The notes below the pieces were generated by a model. That model was not told the origin of the DNA and did no database searches. It saw only the letters and a list, made by a program, of their open reading frames with translations. Positions 8,168-18,300 of a stretch of 24,459 bases of DNA are shown piece by piece (position 1 is the first letter of the stretch; each line of letters opens with the position of its first letter). The position numbers and the translations under genes were made by a program. Source of the stretch: a virus; the IMG/VR virus record IMGVR_UViG_3300017708_002368, positions 1 through 24,459 of that record; one strand, written 5' to 3'.

Positions 8168-11100
8168 TTAAGTTGTTGAATAATAGCTTGGTAGATAAGA
8201 TGGTTGTTTACCTGTTTTATCGATTCTAGATCCTATTAATGCAATAGCCATGGTAGCAACTGATACTTTAGATGTTGATGGATTGGGTCCTTGACCCCCA
8301 TAATATGCTCCTTTACCTGTTCCAGTAGCGGCATCTCCAACTATAGTTCCGTTTGATAATTTTATAACTGGCATTGATGCAAACTCATATCCTAAATCTT
8401 GAACAGCATCTGAAAGATCTTTTAGAGATCCTTCATTTTTACCTAATAAATAATTTCCTGCAGATCTTCTTTTTTGTGTAAATAAATAATCTCCTAATGC
8501 CTCTTGATTTTCTACATTAAATATTTTAGATTTAAAATCTGGGTTTTTTGATAAGAAGCTTTTCATAGTACCAGGAATAATTTGATATTTACCAGTAGCA
8601 AATCCTGCTCCTTTACCTGTTTGTCTTTGAAATTTAGTATTAATCCAATTAAAGGTTTGAGTTGTTATATCAGATATTCCACCAGCAGAGTATGCTTTTA
8701 AACCATCAGTAGATGCTCCGCTTCCTCCACTTACTCCGTAATTAAATATACCATAATTTCCTCTAGATTCAAATTTAGCTACTAAGTTTTTAACTCTTTG
8801 TATACTTCCAGGACTAGCTGTCTTAGCTAAGGTAAGATTATCAGCATTAATTTCTTGACCTACTCCTTGACCTAAACCTAATCCGCCTGCACCTCCGCCT
8901 AATCCTACTCCTCCAGCAGCTCCACCTCTAACAGCTGATCTTGAATCAAATAGGCTTGATTGTGCTGCAAATTCCGCATCATTTTTTTCTTGTTCAGCTT
9001 CAGATATAATAGTAGCTAATGTACTAGCATCCATCTTATACCATGGTTCATCTAGAGGTTTTTCTTGTGGAGAAGGGATAGAAAAAGATTCTAATTTAGT
9101 AGTCCATCCATTTTGATCTACTTGATGTGAATATTTTTTTAAAATAAAATCAAATGCTTTTGGATATGAAGCTGGTAGAAAACTGTTAGGAACTGTATAG
9201 GTTTGAAATACTTTCATACCAGATAATCCATCTATAGTTAATTCTAAACTTATTGGTAAAAATCCTGTAAGTGGTGATGATCCTCCAGTTTCTTTTTGCT
9301 CTGCAGCATGAACTGATTGTTCAGCCATTACTACTTCTCTTAATACATTTTTAGTTTGACTTGTATATTTTAATTTTACTTTTTCATCATTCTTGTACAG
9401 CTTATTAGCTAAGCTAGATAAACTATTTAGTTTTTCTTTATATTCATCTTTATAGCTTGCTAAATCATTAGAATTTTGAGTAGCTACTATTAAGCTTGGC
9501 ATTACAGTATCTTCTAATCCTTCATTCCAATTAGCAAATGAAGTTGAATCGTATCCTGCAGTTATTCCTGTTCTATTTTTACCGATAGTAATCATAGTTG
9601 ATAAACTATTATCAATTTTTGATTTTATACCAAAATCTCTAACAAATGATCCTCTATCTCCTTCAAATCCATATACTAAAAATTCTACCGGTTTAGGATT
9701 ATTAGCTCCTGGATTAATATAATCAGTAATTAATCTTCTACCTGGTATTGGATTTTCATCAAAAATATATAATTTACCAGTATTCTCATCGCATTTTACT
9801 CTAAGTCGATTTAATCCTCCTAATGATTCAGATACAGCATTTAATATAGTTTCTATATGATCTTTTACTGTTATTTTAGAGTCTTTATTTTTTGCTGCAT
9901 TGTAACATAATTCAGCTAAATAATTCATTTGAAGATATATGTTCATAATGTCTCCTACTAAAATACCATTTTTTCTTACTTTAAAATCTCTATATTGATC
10001 ATCAGTAATAATACTAGCAGGAGCTCCTGTATTTTTAATTAAGCATATAGTAGGATCTCCTGATATTTGATAAAAACTAGTATTACAGAAAAAAGTATCT
10101 TGACTATTATCAAACTGTATAGGACCATTTTCTGAATCTGCATTAGGTTCAAAACCTGTAATACCTTCAGTACCAGCTTCAATAAATCCCATAGTAAATT
10201 TATTTAGAATATCAAGATAGTATCCTAAACTAATATATTTATCATCTGTATATCCTTCCCCTTTTTCATCATCTGCAGAACCTACTGTCTTTATATCAAA
10301 TATATCAGCCGGACTAGTACCTTTGAACGCTGCTGTGTTATCCTCATTTACATTTTCTGTATAAAATTTCCAGGGGTTTCCTCCTCCTATATTTTTTCTG
10401 TTAGCATATGGAGTACTTCTTAAAGAATTATATAATCCATCATAAAACATATAAAGTATTCCATTAACATCTGTAACATCTTTAGCATTTTTTAAAAACT
10501 TCCTATCTACATCTGGTATTTCAGGAGGGTCGGGTTCTTCATCTCCTCCAAATAAACTAGAAAAGAAATTTACTGCTTTACCTATTAAACCTTCAACTAA
10601 ACCTTTACCTATTTCTCCATCCTTAGGAAACACTTTTTTAGTATTTACAAAAAATCCATCTACCAAATCACCATATGTAATAACTTTTAAAGTTATTTGA
10701 TATACTCCATTACTATTTAAGTCCCAACTAAAATTAGATATTTTTCCTATCATTCCCTCATAGTTACCTACATATCTTTTTTTAATATCTAGTAGTAATT
10801 TTTGAGCTTCCATTATATTTTTTTGAACAGCAGCATTAGCTCTTTTAGAAGCTAAATTTCTTAAATCTTGTGCTTTAGCTCCTAATTTATCATCAGCTCC
10901 TAAAGCTTTTGAAATACCTCCTACCTGATCAGATGCTGTTTGATATCTACCAGCTAATCTGGAAGTATTATTTATAGAGGAAATAGTTTCAGCAGGTATT
11001 TCAAAAAATGCATTATCAAACCAAGTTGTATCTGTCATTGTAGGACCCATTTGTCTAACTTGATTATTATTAGTAACATATTGATTGTTACCAAATTCTA

Positions 11101-11617
11101 ATAGTACGGAATAACCTAACCTTAGATAAAGTAATTCTATAATATCAAATTGCTGTTTATTATATGCAAATATTTTTATTATAGCTTCTTTTAAACCTCC
11201 ATAATTACCTTTAGTTGATATAGTTACTGATTCGATAGCTGGCATTGGTTTATATCCGAAGTCTTTTCCACCTATACCGTAAGCTACATCATTTCCTAAA
11301 CCTATACCTGATCTGAAGCCTTCTCCTAATCCGTTTCCTGTATTAATTGATACACCGTTAAATAACACAAAATTTTTAGCTAGATTTCTTCCTCCACCAT
11401 ATTGCAATAAACCAGTTTTTGCTAGTTTAGCAGTATCTTTTACACTTACAGAAGAGGCTAATTTAATCCAAGGTTTTTTATTATTAAGAAAATTTATCTC
11501 TTCAGGAGTTCTGTTTTCTTTTTTACCATAGATTTTTTGTCTTGCGTCAACTTGTTTCTTAACCCATTTTAGCATCCCTTCTCCTGGTAGAGATGGATTT
11601 GCACCTATTGTAGACAT
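8168..11617 (-). CDS. Baseplate hub protein with lysozyme-like domain
   Basis: This 1149-residue paralogue of the following hub gene is alike over about residues 1-900 (same order of GYKPMP, QQFDIIELLYLRLGY, FPKDGE, GGDEEPDPPE, YISLGYYLDILNKFT and MNIYLQMN). A glycine-rich linker (about 903-920) leads to a lysozyme-fold domain. This begins with KFESRGNYG, where Glu950 is the likely general acid. It continues with FATGKYQIIPGTM (about 1006-1018) and the helix DAVQDLGYEFASMP (about 1070-1083), an order resembling the lambda R / GH104 transglycosylase group. It should cleave glycan strands of peptidoglycan. In T4 this job is done by gp5; no separate gp5-like spike with a beta-helix is present here. 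A TATTTATT element lies directly before the ATG. The exact glycosidase family is uncertain. Confidence 0.78.
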   Translation of the reverse strand: MSTIGANPSLPGEGMLKWVKKQVDARQKIYGKKENRTPEEINFLNNKKPWIKLASSVSVKDTAKLAKTGLLQYGGGRNLAKNFVLFNGVSINTGNGLGEGFRSGIGLGNDVAYGIGGKDFGYKPMPAIESVTISTKGNYGGLKEAIIKIFAYNKQQFDIIELLYLRLGYSVLLEFGNNQYVTNNNQVRQMGPTMTDTTWFDNAFFEIPAETISSINNTSRLAGRYQTASDQVGGISKALGADDKLGAKAQDLRNLASKRANAAVQKNIMEAQKLLLDIKKRYVGNYEGMIGKISNFSWDLNSNGVYQITLKVITYGDLVDGFFVNTKKVFPKDGEIGKGLVEGLIGKAVNFFSSLFGGDEEPDPPEIPDVDRKFLKNAKDVTDVNGILYMFYDGLYNSLRSTPYANRKNIGGGNPWKFYTENVNEDNTAAFKGTSPADIFDIKTVGSADDEKGEGYTDDKYISLGYYLDILNKFTMGFIEAGTEGITGFEPNADSENGPIQFDNSQDTFFCNTSFYQISGDPTICLIKNTGAPASIITDDQYRDFKVRKNGILVGDIMNIYLQMNYLAELCYNAAKNKDSKITVKDHIETILNAVSESLGGLNRLRVKCDENTGKLYIFDENPIPGRRLITDYINPGANNPKPVEFLVYGFEGDRGSFVRDFGIKSKIDNSLSTMITIGKNRTGITAGYDSTSFANWNEGLEDTVMPSLIVATQNSNDLASYKDEYKEKLNSLSSLANKLYKNDEKVKLKYTSQTKNVLREVVMAEQSVHAAEQKETGGSSPLTGFLPISLELTIDGLSGMKVFQTYTVPNSFLPASYPKAFDFILKKYSHQVDQNGWTTKLESFSIPSPQEKPLDEPWYKMDASTLATIISEAEQEKNDAEFAAQSSLFDSRSAVRGGAAGGVGLGGGAGGLGLGQGVGQEINADNLTLAKTASPGSIQRVKNLVAKFESRGNYGIFNYGVSGGSGASTDGLKAYSAGGISDITTQTFNWINTKFQRQTGKGAGFATGKYQIIPGTMKSFLSKNPDFKSKIFNVENQEALGDYLFTQKRRSAGNYLLGKNEGSLKDLSDAVQDLGYEFASMPVIKLSNGTIVGDAATGTGKGAYYGGQGPNPSTSKVSVATMAIALIGSRIDKTGKQPSYLPSYYSTT
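10193..10250 (-). repeat. 58-base near-identical segment, copy in the lysozyme-type hub
   Basis: Partner of 6802-6859, with one mismatch. It may mark a recent exchange between the two genes or strong constraint on this part of the hub fold. Confidence 0.7.
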
Positions 11618-11618
11618 A

Positions 11619-11630
11619 CTAATAAATATT
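11619..11630 (-). promoter_or_regulatory. TATTTATT element before the lysozyme-type hub gene
   Basis: Coding-strand AATATTTATTAG, one base before the ATG, in a 27-base gap. It keeps the TATTTAT part but not the final AAT. Confidence 0.3.
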
Positions 11631-11644
11631 AAAACTTTAAAAAA

Positions 11645-12091
11645 TTAATACCCTCCTGATGATATTGTTTGACCAATACCTGAAGAACCGTTAGATATAC
11701 CATTATTACTTGTTGGAGTAGATATTGTTGCTTGACCATTACCCAATCCTGATTTATTTCTAGTAATATTTAAATTATAATCTAAAACTAGATTTGTATT
11801 ATTAATTCGATCAAATTCTCCTAGTATACTATTAACTCCAGATGGCACTCTAATTCTTTTTTCAGTAGGAGGAAATATTGTAAATAAATCCATTCCAGGA
11901 TTAGCTATAGCTATAATCCACCATAAAGATTGATCTTTATAAAATCTTAACGCTAAAGTATCTAATCTATCAGTTTCAGTAGCATACATATAAGTATCAT
12001 TTTCTGAAAGAGGTATTTCAGGATATCTTATATTTCTGTATGCTCTTTCTCCTGTAGGAGCAAAAATGAATGGTATATTATCATATCTCAT
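11645..12091 (-). CDS. 53: gp53-like baseplate wedge protein with LysM domain
   Basis: This 148-residue protein has IRYPEIPLSENDTYM followed by a LysM-like unit at about residues 34-84: DRLDTLALRFYKDQSLWWIIAIAN, then LFTIFPPTEKRIRVPS. The YxD-LWW-I-IAN pattern is typical of LysM units in phage baseplate proteins such as T4 gp53 and the P2 gpX group. The C-terminal third is a low-complexity Asn/Gly/Ser tail. The protein probably helps to join the baseplate wedge to the hub or tube. It starts three bases after the stop of the 946-residue gene and ends 27 bases before the first hub gene, inside the baseplate block. The family assignment is from motif and context; a general tail-X protein is the alternative. 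Confidence 0.75.
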   Translation of the reverse strand: MRYDNIPFIFAPTGERAYRNIRYPEIPLSENDTYMYATETDRLDTLALRFYKDQSLWWIIAIANPGMDLFTIFPPTEKRIRVPSGVNSILGEFDRINNTNLVLDYNLNITRNKSGLGNGQATISTPTSNNGISNGSSGIGQTISSGGY

Positions 12092-12094
12092 AAC

Positions 12095-14935
12095 TTAAAC
12101 TGGGCTGTAGGTTGAACTAATATAGTTAGTATTAGGATTGTTTAAAATAAATGCTCTACCAGAATCAAATTGATCAGATAATTTTTGAGGTCGGAAATCA
12201 TGTATACAAGTAAATTCAAAATTACTTACTTCTATAATATGACATAATTGTGGACCTTCTTGAGTACCGCTTTGATTTATTCCTAATTCCCAAGAATTAC
12301 CCTGTTTCATTTTGAATGAAATAGCTTTAAAGAATCCTGGTTGTTCTACAACATAATCACCTATAGTTAATGTAGAAAGATTTCCTCTATTATATCCTGC
12401 TGATGAATAATCTCCTGCTAGAGTAGATGCTAAGAAATTTAACTTTTGATACATAGGTAAAAGCTCTCCTTTAGATTGAGCAGCTAATACCCAAGATGTA
12501 GATATATTTCTTTCAAATCCCCCTTTGTAATTATAAAATTTTTCTGATCTACCTACATAGTCTAATGAATCCCATGCTGATGTATATTTATCATCTATAT
12601 CCTTAAGAAAAGCTCTAAAATGTATATAATCTTTTTGTCTAGGATTATCATTATCTATAATTCCTATTCTAAAGTTTACTAAATCTTTTAATGTTGATTT
12701 TGCTTGCTCTGCTTTATATACTTTAGAAGCATTGATTTTATCTAATACATCTGAGGAATTTAAAGAGGTAAATCTTTTAAAAGGGGATTGTTTATTACTT
12801 CCGACAACCTTACTATCTGTTCCTCCTGGATTACCGTATCTTACTCTTGTATCTTTTCTTCCATTTGTAGTATCATAGCTACTTGCGTATGTATTGAATT
12901 TTTTTACACTTTTTCTAAAATCAGGAGTTATTTGTGGAACAGATGTTGGATAATTACCATCTGTAGTTCCTTGTCTTGATTTAGATTTTATTTGATCAAG
13001 TGTTAATTGTTGATCGTATTGTTTGTTAACTGTTCTTACTCCAGTAGGACTATTTTTATTATCTGTAGCTAAGTTAGAACCATTTAAAGAATTATTATTT
13101 ACACCAGAATTGCTTTGTATACTATTATATGCGCTTTGAATTTTTTCTTGAACGCTTATAGTATTATTTGTATTTTGAGAAGATGGTGGAGAAAAAGTAT
13201 TTGTTTCTACTCCTGGTAGTATAATTGGTGCATTTTCATTATCAGTACCAACTCTTATATTATTATTTGTTTGGAATCCTGCTCGATCTGATATATTTTT
13301 TTTAATATCATATTTCCTTACTATACCATCTCTTACTTTTTTATCTTGATATAGTTCTTTTAATCGAATACCATTTTTATCTGTATTAGTACTTGTTGAT
13401 ATAATATTATTACTAATATTAAAATTTACAATTGATGATGGATTAATATAATAATCTCCAGCACTTGGTTTTAATAATGATACAGTTTGTGGGGAACCTT
13501 CAGGATCAGTTGCTAAATTAAATGTTAATCCATTACCTAGTCCCCATGTATCAGTATTATTTCCATCTAAATTATATAAATTAATATAGGGAACACCTGG
13601 AAGTATTTTATTATTATATAGATTTTTTAAGGATATAAAAGAAGATTTACTAGATACATCTATTGGAGTTGTGAAATTTCTATCTATTATTTCAACTGGG
13701 GATTGGAAATAAGTACCTGTTAAGTTAATATTACTATTAATAGGAGCAGCAAATTGATTAGTTGCTTTATTTATTATAGTATTTGTAATTCCAAACTTGT
13801 TACCTTCAGGTCCAGGAAATTCTTTTATAATTGGTGATAAATCTTCATTTACAAAAAATTGTAAATATAGATTATCAATTGAAGAGATAGTTGATCTTTT
13901 ACCACTTATATCTCTTGGAGTATTAAATTTTATATCTTCTGTAGGGTCAGGAATTGGAGTAAATAGAGTGTTTTCTATTTTTATATTTGTAGTTAATATA
14001 CCTCCAACCACAGTAGTAGCTGCTTTTGGATTAACATTTACTCCTAGACCCCACATGTTTGTATTATTACCAGTAAGACTAAATGTATTTTCTATGTTAA
14101 AATTATCTTCAGTAAGATATCTATTTTCATTTATAAGCTCTAAACCTAAACCGGATTTTTTATCAGTAAGATTAGTTGGTGTTGTAAAGTTTGGTTGCTC
14201 TAGATCAAATGAAGTTTTAAAAAAAGTACCTTCAGTATTAATATTTACTGTAGTCTTCCCTCCTAGTGGTGAAGTAGAATATTTTAATAATGTATTTCCT
14301 TCTCCTGTATTTGATCCTGGACCACCGTTATATTCTAAAACAACTGGTGTATTGTTATTATCACTAACTTTAAATACATCTAATGTTCCTTCAGGTGCTC
14401 CATTATCTGTAAATAGAGCTTGTTGTAATCCGAATATTCTGCTATCAGATGGTATACCGTTATTGGATTTACCTTGTACTACATCATTATATCTATTTAA
14501 TCCAGTTCCTAAAAATAAACCAAATCTTTCAGTATGGAAACCAGAGAAACCCCTTTTAGCTTGTTCTACAGTGGATAGTGGTGAATAAACACCTTGGTTA
14601 AGTGCTCCTCCTGTGTATCCACTGCCAAAGGAAGCAGGAGTTTTAGGTGATATTTTTGATAATAATCTTTGTTTAGATACAAATAAAAAACCTTGAGGAC
14701 TTTTTCTATCAAATAATAAATCAGCTAATCTATTAGAATCCTCAACAGCGGTAGTAGCTGCATTTAAACCTCCTCTTAGTAGTGCATCCGTACTTGAACC
14801 TCTTACTAAAGTTCTATCTATTGATTGTTGTATATAGGGTTGGTTAGACGAGCCATCTCCTGGTCTATCTTTACCGAATTTCTTTTGTCTAAGATCGGTC
14901 TGTGTTCCGTTTTTGAACGATTTTAATAACCCCAT
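12095..14935 (-). CDS. Large baseplate protein, tube-initiator-like C-terminus, internal repeats
   Basis: This 946-residue protein is in three parts. Residues 1-200 are basic then mixed. Residues 236-530 hold diverged repeats: GTFFKTS…NFTTP…GNNTNMWGLG (about 236-298), a weaker unit at 323-357, and GTYFQSP…NFTTP…GNNTDTWGLG (about 407-467). An Asn/Ser/Thr-rich stretch follows (about 555-740). Residues 750-920 form a compact domain: DYIHFRAFLKDIDDKYTSAWDS, YVGRSEKFYNYKGGFERNIS, ELLPMYQKLNFLAS, LTIGDYV and IEVSNFEFTCIHDFRP. This C-terminal domain resembles, from memory, the baseplate proteins on which T4-like tubes start (gp48/gp54). Its place between the tape measure and gp53 supports that. It starts eight bases after the stop of the 114-residue gene. 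The exact role is inferred. Confidence 0.65.
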   Translation of the reverse strand: MGLLKSFKNGTQTDLRQKKFGKDRPGDGSSNQPYIQQSIDRTLVRGSSTDALLRGGLNAATTAVEDSNRLADLLFDRKSPQGFLFVSKQRLLSKISPKTPASFGSGYTGGALNQGVYSPLSTVEQAKRGFSGFHTERFGLFLGTGLNRYNDVVQGKSNNGIPSDSRIFGLQQALFTDNGAPEGTLDVFKVSDNNNTPVVLEYNGGPGSNTGEGNTLLKYSTSPLGGKTTVNINTEGTFFKTSFDLEQPNFTTPTNLTDKKSGLGLELINENRYLTEDNFNIENTFSLTGNNTNMWGLGVNVNPKAATTVVGGILTTNIKIENTLFTPIPDPTEDIKFNTPRDISGKRSTISSIDNLYLQFFVNEDLSPIIKEFPGPEGNKFGITNTIINKATNQFAAPINSNINLTGTYFQSPVEIIDRNFTTPIDVSSKSSFISLKNLYNNKILPGVPYINLYNLDGNNTDTWGLGNGLTFNLATDPEGSPQTVSLLKPSAGDYYINPSSIVNFNISNNIISTSTNTDKNGIRLKELYQDKKVRDGIVRKYDIKKNISDRAGFQTNNNIRVGTDNENAPIILPGVETNTFSPPSSQNTNNTISVQEKIQSAYNSIQSNSGVNNNSLNGSNLATDNKNSPTGVRTVNKQYDQQLTLDQIKSKSRQGTTDGNYPTSVPQITPDFRKSVKKFNTYASSYDTTNGRKDTRVRYGNPGGTDSKVVGSNKQSPFKRFTSLNSSDVLDKINASKVYKAEQAKSTLKDLVNFRIGIIDNDNPRQKDYIHFRAFLKDIDDKYTSAWDSLDYVGRSEKFYNYKGGFERNISTSWVLAAQSKGELLPMYQKLNFLASTLAGDYSSAGYNRGNLSTLTIGDYVVEQPGFFKAISFKMKQGNSWELGINQSGTQEGPQLCHIIEVSNFEFTCIHDFRPQKLSDQFDSGRAFILNNPNTNYISSTYSPV

Positions 14936-14943
14936 TTTTCATT

Positions 14944-15288
14944 TTAAAAAGCTTGAGCGCCTTCTGGTGGATTATCTCTATAGGTTCCTTTTGAAAAAGT
15001 ACTATTCAAAGCTTTAGTTCTTGGTGTAGAGAAAGCTGATTTAGGTGTAACACCATTAGTATCTAATACTGAAGGATTAGGTAATAAATTTGGTACACCA
15101 TCAGAATATTCCTGATAGTTTTTATTTACATTAATAAAGTCACTACCATTTAAAGAGTATCCAGCTACTCCATCCATTTTACCATGAAGAGTTGATTCTT
15201 GAGAAGATGCTGCTAATTTTGAATTAGGACCTCCGTTGTTTTTTGATAATACACTTTGTCCGGTAATTAATTTGTCTTTAAGTCCCAT
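14944..15288 (-). CDS. Small unknown tail-region protein
   Basis: This 114-residue protein is rich in Asn, Ser, Gly and Pro, has no cysteine and no clear hydrophobic core, and so may be largely extended. It begins MGLKDKLITGQSVLSKNNG, which faintly echoes the start of the following 946-residue protein (MGLLKSFKNGTQTDL). It lies between the tape measure and that baseplate gene, with a TATTTATAAT element and AAAGGA before its ATG. A minor baseplate or tail-tip component is plausible. I do not recognise a family. Confidence 0.65.
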   Translation of the reverse strand: MGLKDKLITGQSVLSKNNGGPNSKLAASSQESTLHGKMDGVAGYSLNGSDFINVNKNYQEYSDGVPNLLPNPSVLDTNGVTPKSAFSTPRTKALNSTFSKGTYRDNPPEGAQAF

Positions 15289-15296
15289 TTCCTTTT

Positions 15297-15308
15297 ATTA
15301 TAAATAGT
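15297..15308 (-). promoter_or_regulatory. TATTTATAAT element before the 114-residue gene
   Basis: Coding-strand ACTATTTATAAT, eight bases before the ATG. AAAGGA between it and the ATG is the nearest thing to a ribosome-binding site in this part of the window. Confidence 0.4.
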
Positions 15309-15321
15309 TCAATATATTTTT

Positions 15322-18300
15322 TTAATCTAATTTACTACCTACTTGAATAGCCTCATCTATTCTTTCCCCATCTATATAAACTGCTGTATCTTTATCTAGT
15401 AACTTATTTAATATTAATTTCATATCTCTCATCTCATTGATCATAGTTTCTAATTTTAGATCTTTATCTTTATCTTCATCTTTTTCTGAGAATGATCCTA
15501 ATAATTTACTAACAAGAAGTAATCCAGGTCCTGCATTAGATAATGCAAGCAATCTACCTATTACAGGCATAGCTAAGAATCCTGCAGCTCTCATTGTTGA
15601 TAAACTGTCGGCGATACTCTTAATAGCAGCAGCAGTCATAAATAGGGGTGATGAGAATCCACCTATTTTATTCATAAACTCAGTAGTTTGTGATAGACCT
15701 GTACCTAGCTGTCCTATTTTAGGACCTAGTTCCGCAAAATCTTCTAAATCATCTAATATTCCTCCTCCAAAGAATGCTGCAAAGCTTGACCCTGCCATAG
15801 CTACACCAAATGCACCTAAACCGACCGATGCAGAAAGTAAAGCAGGTCCTAATAATGCCATTGAAGCAACGTTTTTAGGAGTTATACCTTTAAACATAGT
15901 TATAAATCCATCAGCTACTGCTTGAATAATAGGCGGAAATGCAGACATTACATTTACTACAACATCACCAAATGCTTCTATTACAGGAGTTAATAATGAT
16001 AATGCATATGCAAATGGAATCATTGCTGTACCCAATGCTCCCATTAATCCTATTCCTATTAATGCATTTGTAGCAGTCGCTGGATTACCAAATGTAGTTA
16101 AACCAGTTGATAAAGCTGTAAAGTTAGTTTGTAATGCAATACCTAAACCTGGTATAGCCATGAATCCTAAAAATGGTATAGCTAATGTTCCTAATGCTAA
16201 TGCTGGTCCTGCTAATGCTACTGCTCCTATACCAACAAAAGTAGTTGACATTTTATTTAAACCTGCTGCTAAACCTGTAAAGTTTTGTTTTAATAAATTT
16301 AGTGGAGTTAATCCCATAAATAATAAAAATGGTATAGAAGGAAGAGCTAAAATAAAAGCAGGACCTGCTAAGGCCATTGCTCCTATTCCTGCAAATACTT
16401 GACCTGCTCCCATTTCTTTTAGACCTGCAGCAAGATCAGTAAGAAAAGCTTTCGTTCCTCCTCCTTGACCAGCCGTGATTGATTTAGTATCTTTAGCAAC
16501 ATCACCTACTTTATCTGCTCCTGAAGGTACTGCATCTTTAGCTCCACCTCCTCCAAACATCCCTTTTATTTTCTGACCTAACTTGCTTCCGCTTATTTTA
16601 TCTTGTAGTTTTCCTAAACTTGGTATTAATTGTTTTACTATACCTACTCCTTCTTTAAATCCAGAAGTTATTGCTCCTACACCAGAAACAATTTTTGGTA
16701 ATATCGACACTGCTGCTACTCCAAGTATTGCTTTAAACATTAGAGTATTAGACATTAAAGAGGTTATCTTACTTAAGATGGGTACTAATAAAGATGCCAT
16801 TTTTTCTAATGACTTATTTAGTTGCTCTTGAGCAGATAATCTTTTAGCTTCTTCTACACTAATACCAGCAGCTTTAGCAGCTTGTTCTTCTGACATACCA
16901 GCACTAAGTTTTTGTTGATATATCATATCAGCTACTTGATCTGTAGACATCCCTAAGGATTTAGCTATAGCTTGTTGCTCCATTCTACTACCAGATTGGA
17001 ATGAATTTAGAATTTCTTGATTACCGGCAATTTCCTTACCAAGAGTTTCCATATCGTTCATCATAGCAGCTGATCTTGCTCTTTCTAAGTTAAGAGATTT
17101 ACCAGTTAGAAGTTCTGCTTCCATTTCAGCTTCTAAAGAAGATTCAATATTTAGAAGATTATCTGCAATACCTTCCATATCTTTTAAACTCAAACCCATA
17201 GATCTAGCTTGAGCAGCAGCTGCTGTTAGTGCTTTAGTAGAATCTCCCAATGATAATGATACTGCTCCGGATGCATTACCTACATCTTCCATTACCTGAC
17301 CAATATTAACAGCAGATTTGTTAGTTTTAATAAACTCTTTAGTTGTTTTGAATGCTTGAGCAGTATTATTTTTCATATTGCCTCCTGAAGCTTGAGTCCT
17401 AAGAGCCATTTTGGCTGTAGCTTCTGCTGATAAGCCCATCTGTTGAGTTAGTTCAGCTGCTTCAGTTAATGTTTCTTTACTAAAGGCTGCATCTACATTA
17501 ATTCCTAATTCTTTACTTAAAGCACCAATAGTTTTTAAATAATCTATAGATGATAGTAGATTCATATTAGCAGCGCTAATTTGAGTTGCATTTTGACCGC
17601 TAAGGTTTCTAATTTTCTTTTGTTCTTCAGATGCTGCATTTAATGTTTGAACTAACTTCCCAACTATCATTAAAGGTATAGCATTTGCAAATGCAGTACC
17701 CATTTGTTTAACTCGCTCAGTTCCTATCTTAACAGTATCTCCAAAAGTAGCTGCTCTATATGTTGTATTACCAAATTCATCGGTGACTGCTAGCATATCC
17801 TTTTTAAAGGTATCCATATGGCTTTCAATATCATCAAAGCCCATTTTATCTGCAAGATCTCCTAAACCAAACTGTTTTAATACTCCACCAATACCTTGCA
17901 TAGTACCTTCAAGTACTCCTCCTGCTTTATTTAAATTTTTAAATCCTTGTTCTTGACTTTTTAATACTCGATTTTGCTGTTGAAGTTCCTGAGAGGTTTC
18001 TAAAGTATTAAATGCTAATTTTTCTGCTTCTGTTACATTAGACATAAGAGCATCTGCTGCCTCTGTTGCTAATCGTGCTTGCTCTTTTAATTCTTCTGAT
18101 ACTCCCTCACCTAAACTTTTAATTTGTTTTTCTAAATCTCTTGCTTGTCTGCTTGCTTCCACAGCAGCTTTAACATCTCCTACACGACCTTCTAATATTA
18201 TTCCAGCTTCTTTCTCCATTCGTGCTGAATTCTCTGCATTTTTTGCTATATCAGTCTGAACTTCATTAATATTTTTATAATCTTTTAGCTGTTTTGAAAG

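Noticed and set aside
13797-14588. Open frame of 263 codons on the plus strand
   Set aside because: It is antisense to the 946-residue baseplate gene, has no ribosome site or neighbours on that strand, and its odd Ser/Val/Pro-rich product is what the complement of an Asn/Thr/Gly-rich AT-rich gene gives.
15437-16831. Three plus-strand open frames opposite the tape measure gene
   Set aside because: They mirror Ala/Gly/Leu-rich codons of the tape measure, give repetitive Asn/Pro/Ala sequence, and lie inside a well supported gene.
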